Below, piece after piece: positions 26,518-34,879 of a stretch of DNA of 64,000 nucleotides (the stretch's first letter is position 1; every line of letters begins with the position of its first letter). A model generated the notes under the pieces. The model did not search any database. It saw only the letters and a program-made list of their open reading frames with translations, and was not told where the DNA came from. The stretch is from an uncultured Myxococcales bacterium. GTDB lineage: Bacteria > Myxococcota_A > UBA9042 > CAIXZC01. The DNA lies in contig CAITUV010000013.1 of NCBI GenBank assembly GCA_903895725.1, forward strand, positions 1-64,000, read 5' to 3'. A program made the position numbers and the translations under genes.

Positions 26518-27855
26518 TCAGGCACCCGGCCAGACCGGGCAGTTCTGCGAATCGCCGTTGAGCGGATCGGGGTAGCGATACACGCCGCCCTCGTAGTTCC
26601 GCAGCAGCAGGTAGTCGCCGTCGCGGCCGACCGAGTACTGCGGGGAGATCGGGACCTTGCCGCCGCCGCCGGGCGCATCGATCACGTAGGTCGGGATCGC
26701 ATAGCCGGAGGTGTGGCCGCGCAGGCCCTGGATGATCTCGATGCCCTTCTCCACGGGAGTCCGGAAGTGGCCGCTGCCCGAGATCGGGTCGCACTGGTAC
26801 AGGTAGTACGGCTTGACCCGGACCTTGAGCAACCCGTGGACCAGCCGCCGCATGGTCTCGACGTTGTCGTTGATGCCGGCCAGCAGAACGGTCTGGCTTC
26901 CCATGGGGACGCCGGCGTCGGCAAGCCGGGTGCAGGCCTCGGTGACCTCTCGGGTCATCTCGTCGGGATGAGTGAAGTGGATGCTCATCCAGAGAGGATG
27001 GTACTTGCGCAGCATGCGGGTCAGCGACGAGGTGATCCGCTGCGGCAGAACGACGGGGACCTTGGTGCCCAGGCGCACGATCTCGACATGCGGGATCTTG
27101 CGCAGGCGGGAAAGAATCCACTCGATGCGGTCATCCGACATGGTCAGCGGATCACCGCCGGAAATCACGACATCGCGGACCTGGGGGGAGGACCGGATGT
27201 AGTCGACCGCCTTCTCCCAGCGGGAGAGGGAGGGCGTGAGCGTCGCCTCGCCGCCCACCATGCGGGAGCGGGTGCAATAGCGACAGTACGCGGAGCAGAA
27301 TCCCGTCGTCAGGAACAGGACGCGATCCGGATAGCGGTGAACCAGACCGGGGACCGGGCTGTCCTCATCCTCGTGGAGCGGATCGTCCGATTCGCCCGGC
27401 GTGTGGAGTCGCTCGGCCGTCACGGGCAGCATGGAGCGGCGCAACGGCTGATTCGGGTCGCGCTCGTCCAGCAGGCTGGCGTAGTAGGGCGTCACGCTCA
27501 GCGGCAGGTGGTCGTGGTGCTCGGACAGTGCCTGGCGCTCGTCGTCCGACAGCCGGAGCATCCTGTCGATGACTTCGAGCTTCCGGATCCGGTAGCGGAG
27601 CTGCCAACGCCAATCGTTCCATTCCGCGAGGCTGACGTTCGGATAGAACCGCTTCATGAAGAAGCGCGTCCGGCTGCCGATGGGAAAACGCTTCCCCAGC
27701 GCGGGGCCATGCTTCGTCAGGTTGTCGGCGTGTCCGAGGCCTGGCAGGAACGGAGCGACAGAGGTCGGTTGACGATGTCTACCGGGAGGTTCCTCTGCCT
27801 GCTGAGCACCGCTGGGCGGTTCCGAATCCGCAATGACGACAAACTTCTTCTTCAT
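26518..27855 (-). CDS. kamA: Lysine 2,3-aminomutase (KamA family radical SAM)
   Basis: 445 residues; the family is usually near 420, so the N-terminus is slightly extended. The radical-SAM motif is CSAYCRYC. The PLP lysine lies in DAPGGGGK. The two aspartates that bind the lysine side-chain amine in characterised aminomutases are present (YQCDP and VIDAPGGGG), which separates it from EpmB and from the glutamate-type enzymes. The reaction is L-lysine to L-beta-lysine. The ATG at 27855 is behind a G-run, and a TTG at 27867 is the alternative. It heads the operon with the ligase and the acetyltransferase. Confidence 0.93.
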   Translation of the reverse strand: MKKKFVVIADSEPPSGAQQAEEPPGRHRQPTSVAPFLPGLGHADNLTKHGPALGKRFPIGSRTRFFMKRFYPNVSLAEWNDWRWQLRYRIRKLEVIDRMLRLSDDERQALSEHHDHLPLSVTPYYASLLDERDPNQPLRRSMLPVTAERLHTPGESDDPLHEDEDSPVPGLVHRYPDRVLFLTTGFCSAYCRYCTRSRMVGGEATLTPSLSRWEKAVDYIRSSPQVRDVVISGGDPLTMSDDRIEWILSRLRKIPHVEIVRLGTKVPVVLPQRITSSLTRMLRKYHPLWMSIHFTHPDEMTREVTEACTRLADAGVPMGSQTVLLAGINDNVETMRRLVHGLLKVRVKPYYLYQCDPISGSGHFRTPVEKGIEIIQGLRGHTSGYAIPTYVIDAPGGGGKVPISPQYSVGRDGDYLLLRNYEGGVYRYPDPLNGDSQNCPVWPGA

Positions 27856-27994
27856 CTTTCCCCCCAAAAACCATGTTGTTGGAAATGGTCCCTCGTCCCG
27901 CGGTTCCGGGTCCCCCCGGGGGCCGCCGGCTGCCGACGAACTCCGCTCGCCGACCTGCCGGGACTCTAGGCAAATGCCCTTCGTCCAATTCGGG

Positions 27995-28022
27995 ATATTA
28001 GTAGGGTCGGATCGGATTTCAA
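27995..28022 (-). promoter_or_regulatory. Sigma-70-like promoter of the kamA operon
   Basis: On the minus strand, TTGAAA (28022-28017), 16 bases, TAATAT (28000-27995). The leader to the ATG at 27855 would be about 130 bases. The remaining part of the 27856-28256 interval contains no gene. Confidence 0.6.
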
Positions 28023-28256
28023 CTGCTTTCTCAAGGCAATGCTCTCAGGGGGGGACGGATGGACGGGGCAATCATGCTCATCTCCGCATGGCTGTAAGGG
28101 GAAACGAGATCCGACCGAGACCTCGAAACGACCTGCGCACACGACACGGTCCTGCAAACGCCAAGCGGCTTTTTCAGTCGCGATGCGTTCCGGGCCAGGT
28201 TTTATGCGGGTTTGCCGAAGTCGGGCATGGAAAAACGATCGCAGAGGGGCCCGAGC

Positions 28257-28625
28257 CTACTCCGTCAGGCGCTCGTAGCACTGCCCCGTGGCCTCCTCGA
28301 AAGCCGCCACGACGGCCTTGCGCTTGAGCGTGGCGATTTCCCCCTTGGCCACGAACATCTCCACGACCAGCTCATCCTTGTCGTTGCGCGACACGGCGAG
28401 CTTGACCTTGTCCTCCCAGACGAACTCGGCCGGCTTGCCTGGATCCACCAGGCGGTAGGCACAAGACGTCAGGGAGCCGACCTGGTCATCCACCGCGAAC
28501 TGCTTGTAGCTCAGCGGAAGCCAGCGGACCTCCTCCGGCGTCTTGGCCGGGGTTTTGGCCGCTGCCGCCAGCGGCAGCAACAGAGCCAGGACGAAGAGCG
28601 CAAGCACGGACCATCTTGCTTTCAT
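28257..28625 (-). CDS. Small secreted protein of unknown function
   Basis: 122 residues. The signal peptide (MKARWS, then LALFVLALLLPLAAAA) predicts export. The mature part of about 98 residues has two Cys (SCAYR and QCYERL), possibly a disulfide, and alternating charged strands (KVKLAVSRNDKDELVVEMFV). The family is not recognised. The ATG at 28625 has GGAGG upstream and a good promoter at 28659-28687. It is divergent from the rubrerythrin operon. Confidence 0.75.
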   Translation of the reverse strand: MKARWSVLALFVLALLLPLAAAAKTPAKTPEEVRWLPLSYKQFAVDDQVGSLTSCAYRLVDPGKPAEFVWEDKVKLAVSRNDKDELVVEMFVAKGEIATLKRKAVVAAFEEATGQCYERLTE

Positions 28626-28658
28626 GGCATCCTCCGACCGGGGCACGTTCCGGCCCGA

Positions 28659-28687
28659 ATTGTACAACGCGCACGCGGGAAACACAA
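28659..28687 (-). promoter_or_regulatory. Sigma-70-like promoter for the small secreted protein
   Basis: On the minus strand, TTGTGT (28687-28682), 17 bases, TACAAT (28664-28659). Confidence 0.6.
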
Positions 28688-28717
28688 GTAGTCCACCGGA
28701 TTCCAGGCGGAAAGCCC

Positions 28718-28746
28718 TTGAAAGGAAAATGTGGGGCAGCTATCTT
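28718..28746 (+). promoter_or_regulatory. Sigma-70-like promoter of the rubrerythrin operon
   Basis: TTGAAA (28718-28723), 17 bases, TATCTT (28741-28746), giving a leader of about 52 bases to the ATG at 28806. Confidence 0.65.
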
Positions 28747-28805
28747 CTCTCGGACAATTGGTGCTAACCGCGGTCGATCGACGACCGCATCGACGGAGGG
28801 AACAG

Positions 28806-29381
28806 ATGGGACGGCTCAAGGGAACCAGGACGGAGAAGAATCTGCTGGGAGCATTTGCCGGGGAATCGCAGGCACGCAACCGTTACACCTACTTCGCCAA
28901 GCAGGCGAAGAAGGAAGGGTACGAGCAGATCGCTGCGATCTTCGAAGAGACGGCGAACCACGAGAAGGAGCATGCAAAGCGCTTCTTCTCGATGCTGGAA
29001 GGAGGGGATGTGGAGATCGTGGCCACGTTCCCGGCCGGCGTGATCGGAACCACGCTCGAGAACCTCAAGGCCTCTGCCATGGGAGAGAACCACGAGTGGA
29101 CGGGCCTGTATCCTGAGTTTGCCCGCGTCGCCCGTGAAGAGGGATTCGCCGACGTGGCCGTGCTCTTCGAGTCAATCTCGAAGGCCGAGGCCTACCACGA
29201 GTCGCGCTACAAGAAGCTCGCGGCCAACATCGAGGCAGGCAAGGTGTTCAAGAAGGACGAGAAGGCGACGTGGCGCTGCCGGAACTGCGGCTATGTCCAC
29301 GAGGGCCCCAACGCTCCGGCCGCGTGCGCTGCGTGTGCCCATCCGCTTGCCCATTTCGAGCTGGTGGACGACAACTTCTAG
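28806..29381 (+). CDS. rbr: Rubrerythrin
   Basis: 191 residues. The N-terminal ferritin-like diiron domain has AGESQARNRYTYFA, FEETANHEKEHA and ISKAEAYHESRY, supplying the Glu and His iron ligands. The C-terminal rubredoxin-like [FeCys4] site is RCRNCGY with ACAACAHPL. The protein reduces hydrogen peroxide in the cytoplasm, with electrons from rubredoxin. It is the first gene of a compact operon with ferritin and rubredoxin (21- and 12-base gaps), a common oxygen-defence set in anaerobic or microaerobic bacteria. Confidence 0.96.
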   Translation: MGRLKGTRTEKNLLGAFAGESQARNRYTYFAKQAKKEGYEQIAAIFEETANHEKEHAKRFFSMLEGGDVEIVATFPAGVIGTTLENLKASAMGENHEWTGLYPEFARVAREEGFADVAVLFESISKAEAYHESRYKKLAANIEAGKVFKKDEKATWRCRNCGYVHEGPNAPAACAACAHPLAHFELVDDNF

Positions 29382-29402
29382 AGTCGAACAGGAGGAACTG
29401 CC

Positions 29403-29915
29403 GTGGACAAGAAGATGCTTGCAGCGCTCAACGATCAGGTCAACGCCGAGTTCCACTCCGCGTACCTGTACCTGGCCATGTCGGCCCATTTCGAGAACAT
29501 CGGCCTGCCCGGGTTTGCGAGCTGGATGAAGGTCCAGGCCCAGGAGGAGATGGTCCATGCCATGAAGTTCTTCAACTTCATCCTGGACCGCGGGGGCAAG
29601 GTGGATCTGCCGGCCATCGAGAAGCCCAAGGGGACCTGGAAGTCCGTCTCCGAGATGTTTGCCGACGCCCTGGAGCACGAGCACTACATTACGAAGCGCA
29701 TCCATGATCTCGTGGCCCTCGCCATCAAGGTCAACGACCCTGCGACCCAGTCGTTCCTCCAGTGGTACGTGGACGAGCAGGTGGAGGAGGAGAAGTCGGC
29801 CGGCGACATGCTCCAGAAGACCCGGATGGTCGAGAAGGCTCCGGGGGCGCTCTACTTCGTGGACCGCGAGGCTGCGGCCCGCGTCTTTACCATGCCTGCG
29901 GGCGTTACCATCTGA
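29403..29915 (+). CDS. ftnA: Bacterial non-heme ferritin
   Basis: 170 residues, normal for FtnA. The four-helix bundle carries the ferroxidase ligands in NAEFHSAYLYLAM, AQEEMVHAMKFF and EHEHYITKRIHDL, and WYVDEQVEEE in helix D. It stores iron as ferric mineral in a 24-mer. A GTG start at 29403 is chosen because AGGAGG lies 6-8 bases upstream; the next ATG (29415) would be too far. Its place between rubrerythrin and rubredoxin links iron storage with peroxide removal. Confidence 0.95.
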   Translation: MDKKMLAALNDQVNAEFHSAYLYLAMSAHFENIGLPGFASWMKVQAQEEMVHAMKFFNFILDRGGKVDLPAIEKPKGTWKSVSEMFADALEHEHYITKRIHDLVALAIKVNDPATQSFLQWYVDEQVEEEKSAGDMLQKTRMVEKAPGALYFVDREAAARVFTMPAGVTI

Positions 29916-29927
29916 TCGGAGGAGACC

Positions 29928-30086
29928 ATGAAATTCGTGTGTGAAGTGTGTGGCTGGGAGTACGATCCGGCAGTGGGCGATCCGGACAACGGCGTGGCGC
30001 CGGGAACCGCGTTCGAGGACATCCCGGACGAGTGGGTCTGCCCCGTCTGTGCCGTCGGCCGGGACAATTTCTCTCCGGTTGGTTGA
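29928..30086 (+). CDS. Rubredoxin
   Basis: 52 residues, the standard size. [10 protein letters not shown] and [11 protein letters not shown] provide the four Cys ligands of the single iron site, with the conserved [18 protein letters not shown] stretch between. It is a one-electron carrier, the likely donor to the rubrerythrin encoded two genes upstream. GGAGGAG precedes the ATG. The gap of 57 bases to the convergent epsC gene shows no clear terminator. Confidence 0.95.
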   Translation: MKFVCEVCGWEYDPAVGDPDNGVAPGTAFEDIPDEWVCPVCAVGRDNFSPVG

Positions 30087-30143
30087 GCTCGGGCCTCGAT
30101 CCTGCAGAAAGTCCGTTCCGCTCCGTAGCGTCCTGGTGCGAGG

Positions 30144-31085
30144 CTAGATCCCCGCACCCTGCTCGAGCCGAAGCTCCTCATGCTTTCCCTGGAGGATTCG
30201 AGCACTCGCCGGGACGTTCTCGGTGACCCAGACGTTGCCTCCGATGACCGCCCCCCGGCCGATGACGATCCGACCCAGTATGGTGGCCCCGGAGTAGACG
30301 ATCACGTTGTCTTCCACGATGGGGTGGCGCGGGATTCCCTTGATCGGTCGCCCGTTCCCGTCCAGGGGGAAGCTCTTGGCTCCGAGCGTGACGCCCTGGT
30401 AAATGCGGACGTTCTCGCCGATCTCCGAAGTCTCCCCGATGACGATGCCGGTGCCGTGGTCCATGAAGAAGCGGGGACCGATGGTGGCCCCGGGGTGGAT
30501 GTCGATGCCCGTGGCCGAGTGTGCAATCTCGGAAATGATCCGCGGAATGAGCGGAATCTCGAGACGGAAGAGCTCGTGCGCAATCCGGTGGTTCGTCATG
30601 GCCCGGAGGCTGGGATAGCAGAAGATCGTCTCCCCCGGGTGCTGCGCGGCCGGATCTCCTTCGAATGCGGCCTTCACGTCCGATGCCAGCAGCTCCCGCA
30701 CAGCGGGAAGCCGGCGGAGGAACCTCTCGGAGAGGCGCCGCGCCCGCTTCTCGCATTCCCGGCACTCCAGGTCGTATTCGTTTGCACAGGCGAAGCAGAA
30801 GCCCCGCTTGATCTGTTCGGCAAGCTGGCGGCTCACACTGTCCAGGGTGGCACCGACGAAATAGCGGACGGTCTCAGGGCGCAGGTCGGCCGGGCCGAAA
30901 AAGCCGGGGAAGAGCACCGTTCGAAGCTGCTCGACGATGTCGTGGAGGTCCTGCACCGACGGCATGGGAACCTCGTGGTTGGCGCGGTGGGACACTGCGA
31001 GGTAGGAATCGGGTGACGACAGTTCCGCCACCACCTGGTCGAGCAGGTCGCTGTTCCCGTTGGTGCCGTTCTTTCCATTGGCCAT
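30144..31085 (-). CDS. epsC: Serine O-acetyltransferase (EpsC type)
   Basis: 313 residues. The C-terminal 150 form the left-handed beta-helix with hexapeptide repeats and catalytic residues in GIDIHPGATIG and FFMDHGTGIVIGE. It makes O-acetylserine, the cysteine precursor, from serine and acetyl-CoA. The N-terminal helical domain has a Cys4 pattern, C97-x2-C100-x7-C108-x2-C111, resembling a zinc or Fe-S site that is not part of classical CysE. It might sense redox state or metal (inference). A possible promoter lies around 31142-31169. It is divergent from the thioredoxin gene; no O-acetylserine lyase is adjacent. Confidence 0.88.
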   Translation of the reverse strand: MANGKNGTNGNSDLLDQVVAELSSPDSYLAVSHRANHEVPMPSVQDLHDIVEQLRTVLFPGFFGPADLRPETVRYFVGATLDSVSRQLAEQIKRGFCFACANEYDLECRECEKRARRLSERFLRRLPAVRELLASDVKAAFEGDPAAQHPGETIFCYPSLRAMTNHRIAHELFRLEIPLIPRIISEIAHSATGIDIHPGATIGPRFFMDHGTGIVIGETSEIGENVRIYQGVTLGAKSFPLDGNGRPIKGIPRHPIVEDNVIVYSGATILGRIVIGRGAVIGGNVWVTENVPASARILQGKHEELRLEQGAGI

Positions 31086-31331
31086 GAACCCTCTCCTGTG
31101 CGGCTGACGGCGCCTGGAGAAGCCGCCCGCATCGGGGCCAACACTAAGCAGCGAATCCGTAGCCGTCAATCCAATGAAACGGGGTGCAGACAGAAATGCT
31201 GAAACCGTTTCCGTTTTGGAGGCTCCTATGGGATGGTCAGGGCGGCCAGCGGATGGCCGAGGGCCGGATCGGTCCGCTCCACCCGGACGAGGTGGGCCAG
31301 CGGAGGCCGGCATGACCCCACGGAGGACGAC

Positions 31332-31748
31332 ATGGCGGGCAACAACACGCTGGAAATGACCGAAAAGAACTTCGAGCAGACCCTGGAATCCAATGACATC
31401 GTGCTCATCGACTTCTGGGCTACCTGGTGCGGACCGTGCCGGACTTTCGGGCCAATCTATGAGAAGGTGGCGGCCAAGCACCCGGACATCGTGTTTGCCA
31501 AGGTCGACACCGAAGCGGAGCAGGGGCTGGCAGCCGCGTTCTCCGTCCGCTCCATTCCGACGCTCGCACTCTTTCGCGAGAAGGTGCTCCTGTTTCTCCA
31601 GCCCGGGCTGGTTCCCGAGGAGGCCCTCGAGGATTTGATCAGCCAGGCCAAGGGGCTGGACATGGAGCAGGTCCGCAAAGAGATCGCTGAGCATGCCGCC
31701 CACCACGAGCACGAGGAAGGGTGCCAGGGGTGCGGGCACGACCACTAG
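31332..31748 (+). CDS. Thioredoxin with His/Cys-rich C-terminal tail
   Basis: 138 residues. The active site WCGPC is at residues 32-36 and the cis-proline is in RSIPTLALF, both as in thioredoxin. Ordinary thioredoxins end at about 105-110. Here a helix (ALEDLISQAKGLDMEQ) continues into a tail ending HAAHHEHEEGCQGCGHDH with six His and two Cys, a likely metal-binding appendix. The ATG at 31332 has GGAGGA upstream. A weak hairpin with 7-bp arms (31754-31778) follows; it lacks a T-run. Confidence 0.9.
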   Translation: MAGNNTLEMTEKNFEQTLESNDIVLIDFWATWCGPCRTFGPIYEKVAAKHPDIVFAKVDTEAEQGLAAAFSVRSIPTLALFREKVLLFLQPGLVPEEALEDLISQAKGLDMEQVRKEIAEHAAHHEHEEGCQGCGHDH

Positions 31749-31873
31749 AACGGTCGGCGGTTTACGAGTTCCCGCCGAAGCTTCGTGCGGAGGCGGACGG
31801 TCGAACCGTGGGGGACCAAGAGGCAAAGACACCATCCTACCTCGCGTACGTTGCGCGCGCAAAAAACTGATCG

Positions 31874-31903
31874 TTGACAGTGGGCCGGTCGGCGTGCTAG
31901 GTT
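31874..31903 (+). promoter_or_regulatory. Promoter for the LytM-like gene cluster
   Basis: A perfect TTGACA (31874-31879), 18 bases, TAGGTT (31898-31903) preceded by TGC (extended -10 type). The start would be about 40 bases before the ATG at 31950. The 31749-31949 interval otherwise holds only a hairpin. Confidence 0.6.
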
Positions 31904-31949
31904 CCGTTCGGCGGTTTGTCTCTGCCCTCTGACTTGGACAGGAGGAGCG

Positions 31950-33308
31950 ATGAGGAACAGCAAGGACATCTTCGTCCGGTACAACGGCGGCAGGAAGAAG
32001 AGCGGATGGGCCCGAATCGGGACGGTCCTCTTCGTCCTGACGCTCATCGGCGTGAACTACTGGGTGTTCCTGAAGGACAACCTGACGATCTCGGCACCGA
32101 GCCTCGAACAGACGGTTCAGCCCCCTCCGGGGATCGAGCTGCCGGCTTCGGCCCCGCTGCCCTCTCCGGATGTCCCGGTGGACCTGCCCGAGGAGAAGCC
32201 CGCCACCACGGTGGCCGGCGAGCTCCAGCGTGGTGAGACCGTGTTGATGGCCATGCAGAAGCTCGGGGTCGAGACCCAGGAGGCACTGCCCGTCATCAAC
32301 GCCATGGAAGACGTCATGGACTTCCGGTCCGCCCGGGCCGGCAACACGTTCAAGATCGAAATGGACAAGCTGGGCAAGGTGGTGGAGTTCCAGTTCCGCC
32401 AGTCTGCCACTGAAATCTACGTCGTGAAGCGGGAAAACGGCAAGCTCTCCGCCTCCCGCAAGGAGATCCCCATCGAGGTGAAGGTCGCGTCCATCGGCTG
32501 CTCGATCCAGGGCTCGCTCTACAAGAGCTTCCAGCGGTGCGGCGGCGACAGCAAGCTCGCCAACCTGTTCATGAATCTGTTCGCATGGGACTTCAACTTC
32601 TTCGAGCAGGCCCGGGAAGGGGATACCATCCGGATGCTCATCGAGAAGACCTACGTGGACGGCAAGTTCATGGACTACGGCAAGGTGCTGGCTGCCGAGT
32701 ATGAAGGCCAGGTGGTCGGCAAGTTCTCGGTGTTCCATTTCACCGATCCGGACGGCATCGAAGGGTACTACACGGTGGATGGGCAGGCGCTTCGCAAGGA
32801 ATTCCTGAAGGTCCCGGTGGACTACGCCAGTGCCGAGTCGTCGAGCATGAAGAAGACCTACGAGCCGCGCCGCGTGAGCGTGCGTGGTGACCTGGGCGTT
32901 GAGTATCCGTCTCCTCCGGGGGCGCAGGTGTGGTCCGTGGCCTCCGGCACGGTGACCTATGCCGGCGAAGTGAAGGGGGAGGGCTGGGTCGTCGAGATCC
33001 AGCACTCGGGCGGGTACAAGTCCCGCTACTCCGGCCTCTCCTCGGTGGAGAAGGGCGTGACCGAGGGGGCTCAGGTGTTCCAGAAGAGCGCCGTGGGCAA
33101 GATCGGTACCAAGAACGGCAAGCGGGATCCCAAGCTCCTGTTCACCCTCAAGCGGGGGAAGAAGAGCGTGGACCACATGCGTGAGAACTTCCCCGGCGGC
33201 GAGCCGATTCCGCCGAAGTTCATGGACCTGTTCCTCAAGACCGTCAGTAAGTACATCGACGAGCTCAAGACGCTCGACGTGATGGGGTTGGAGGACAGCC
33301 AGGCGTGA
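31950..33308 (+). CDS. LytM/M23-domain protein without zinc ligands
   Basis: 452 residues. One N-terminal membrane anchor (IGTVLFVLTLIGVNYWVFL) is followed by a Pro-rich stretch and an OapA/LysM-like segment (GELQRGETVLMAMQKLGV). The C-terminal LytM fold lies around 310-425: VEYPSPPGAQVWSVASGTV, then WVVEIQHSGGYKSRYSGLS and VGKIGTKNG. The usual HxGxD and HLH zinc residues are replaced (DLGVEY and KLLF), so hydrolysis is not expected. Degenerate LytM proteins such as EnvC and NlpD activate cell-wall amidases, and a similar periplasmic regulator role is likely. It overlaps the next gene by GTGA. Confidence 0.85.
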   Translation: MRNSKDIFVRYNGGRKKSGWARIGTVLFVLTLIGVNYWVFLKDNLTISAPSLEQTVQPPPGIELPASAPLPSPDVPVDLPEEKPATTVAGELQRGETVLMAMQKLGVETQEALPVINAMEDVMDFRSARAGNTFKIEMDKLGKVVEFQFRQSATEIYVVKRENGKLSASRKEIPIEVKVASIGCSIQGSLYKSFQRCGGDSKLANLFMNLFAWDFNFFEQAREGDTIRMLIEKTYVDGKFMDYGKVLAAEYEGQVVGKFSVFHFTDPDGIEGYYTVDGQALRKEFLKVPVDYASAESSSMKKTYEPRRVSVRGDLGVEYPSPPGAQVWSVASGTVTYAGEVKGEGWVVEIQHSGGYKSRYSGLSSVEKGVTEGAQVFQKSAVGKIGTKNGKRDPKLLFTLKRGKKSVDHMRENFPGGEPIPPKFMDLFLKTVSKYIDELKTLDVMGLEDSQA

Positions 33309-34813
33309 GTCACGACCGGGATTCCTCCTCGTCCGCCCTTCCTCTCTCCTACAAGCTGGTTATCTCCATCTCGCTGCTGCTGATGTTCGTTCTGGGTTGG
33401 TTCTACCTGGGGATGGGGAACCGCGACGCCTCGGCCACGTTCCAGGTGTATGCGTCCCAGGAGGTCGTGTCGGGCCTGCCTGCTGCATTCCGGGTGGTCC
33501 AGTTCAACGGGGAGGACAACCGGAACCTGCCGGCGACGATTGAGGCCGTTGCCCTGCTTCGGAACGGCAACGAGGTGGCCCGAACCGCGGGGGGGGACTC
33601 GACTCCGGTGCTGCCCGCGGACATCTCCGTTGTCGTACCTCCTCTGGAGCCCGGACCGCTGACCGTGAGGCTCGAGCTGGCCGCCTGGGACGGCCAGAAG
33701 CGGACCGTGGATGCCGAAGTACAGGTGGTGGCGCCGGGGGAAAGCACGCGCCACCTCCAGCTCCTGGCGGAGCTCCAGGCCCCGCCGAAGATCAAGGACG
33801 CCCGGCTTTCCCTGACCGCTGCCGGCGGGGGGCTGGTGGATGGCGCGGCAAACCGCGTCTGGCTTCGCATGGGGGGAGTCGACGGACGGCCCCTGTCCGC
33901 ACGGCCCGAGCTCCGTGTCGACGAGGCGGCACCGATTGTCGCCGAGCCCGTCGGGAGGCTCGGAATCGCGGCGGCGGACCTGGTCGTCAAAGGTCCCAAT
34001 GCGGACCTGGTCACAGAAGTCCCCCTGGGCTCCGGTCGTGTCGTCTGGGAGGAAATGGTGGCACCGGACCGTCCGGCCCGCCTCCGCACGGCCCGCAAGG
34101 TGCTTGCGCCTGTCCTGCCTGCGAGCGTGCCGGTCGACCTGGACTCCTCGCTGCCCGAGATGGAGCTGTTCTGCACCCTGTGGCACGGAGGCACTGCCTC
34201 GAGGTTCTTCCGTGCGGCAACCCGGGAGTACAGCGCCCGCTTCACCGTCGAGCTTCCTTCCGAAGGCCTGTACTGGATCACGTGCGAAGAGAACTTCCTC
34301 AGTGCGGACGAGTTTCCCACCTACCTGCCTCTGCTCGTGACCCGGGACGAGGTCGCGGCAATCGATTCTCTCGTCGCACAGACCGGAGATGCGTGGCCGC
34401 TTTCCTGGCCCCGCACCGCCGACATGACGTCGGAGGAGCGGGCTGGGGCACTGGACTACCTGTCCGATCGAATGGCACCGCAGGGGTTGAGCATCGAACA
34501 GCTCGTCAACACCTTTGCCTCGGATCGCGAGCAGCTCCGGGAGCAGAGCGGTCGGCATCGTGATGCCGTGCTTGCCGTCATGGCCATGCTGGGGCTGGGG
34601 CTCCTGGTCTGGGCCGTGGCGGTCGCAGTCCGGCAGCACAGCCGCCTGCGGCGCTCGTTTCGAGAGTTCCAGGACGGCGAGGACGTGGGGGATGAGCTGG
34701 CCACCGAGGGGATCACGCGCAAGCGCTCCTTCGTTCCCGCCATCCTGATCGGGCTCACGTTTCTGCTCAACATGATTGCCCTGCTGTATCTGCTCCGGCT
34801 GATTTTCCTGTGA
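33305..34813 (+). CDS. Membrane-anchored periplasmic protein, unknown
   Basis: 502 residues, starting with GTG inside the overlap GTGA with the LytM-like gene, so translation is coupled. One membrane segment near residues 17-36 (KLVISISLLLMFVLGWFYLG) is followed by a large periplasmic part (about 40-395) rich in beta strands, Ig-like in appearance. Two membrane helices close to the C-terminus (about 420-445 and 475-500) flank a basic cytoplasmic loop. The family is not recognised. Coupling to a LytM-type regulator suggests a cell-envelope complex. Confidence 0.8.
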   Translation: MSHDRDSSSSALPLSYKLVISISLLLMFVLGWFYLGMGNRDASATFQVYASQEVVSGLPAAFRVVQFNGEDNRNLPATIEAVALLRNGNEVARTAGGDSTPVLPADISVVVPPLEPGPLTVRLELAAWDGQKRTVDAEVQVVAPGESTRHLQLLAELQAPPKIKDARLSLTAAGGGLVDGAANRVWLRMGGVDGRPLSARPELRVDEAAPIVAEPVGRLGIAAADLVVKGPNADLVTEVPLGSGRVVWEEMVAPDRPARLRTARKVLAPVLPASVPVDLDSSLPEMELFCTLWHGGTASRFFRAATREYSARFTVELPSEGLYWITCEENFLSADEFPTYLPLLVTRDEVAAIDSLVAQTGDAWPLSWPRTADMTSEERAGALDYLSDRMAPQGLSIEQLVNTFASDREQLREQSGRHRDAVLAVMAMLGLGLLVWAVAVAVRQHSRLRRSFREFQDGEDVGDELATEGITRKRSFVPAILIGLTFLLNMIALLYLLRLIFL

Positions 34814-34879
34814 GAAGTCGAAGGTGCCGGTGATCTGCGTGGGGTGCGTTGCGGGTATTCGAGAGGTGCGGGCAATTCC

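Noticed and set aside
31754..31778. Rho-independent terminator after thioredoxin
   Set aside because: A 7-bp stem with an 11-base loop exists but no T-run follows, so it is not called as a terminator.
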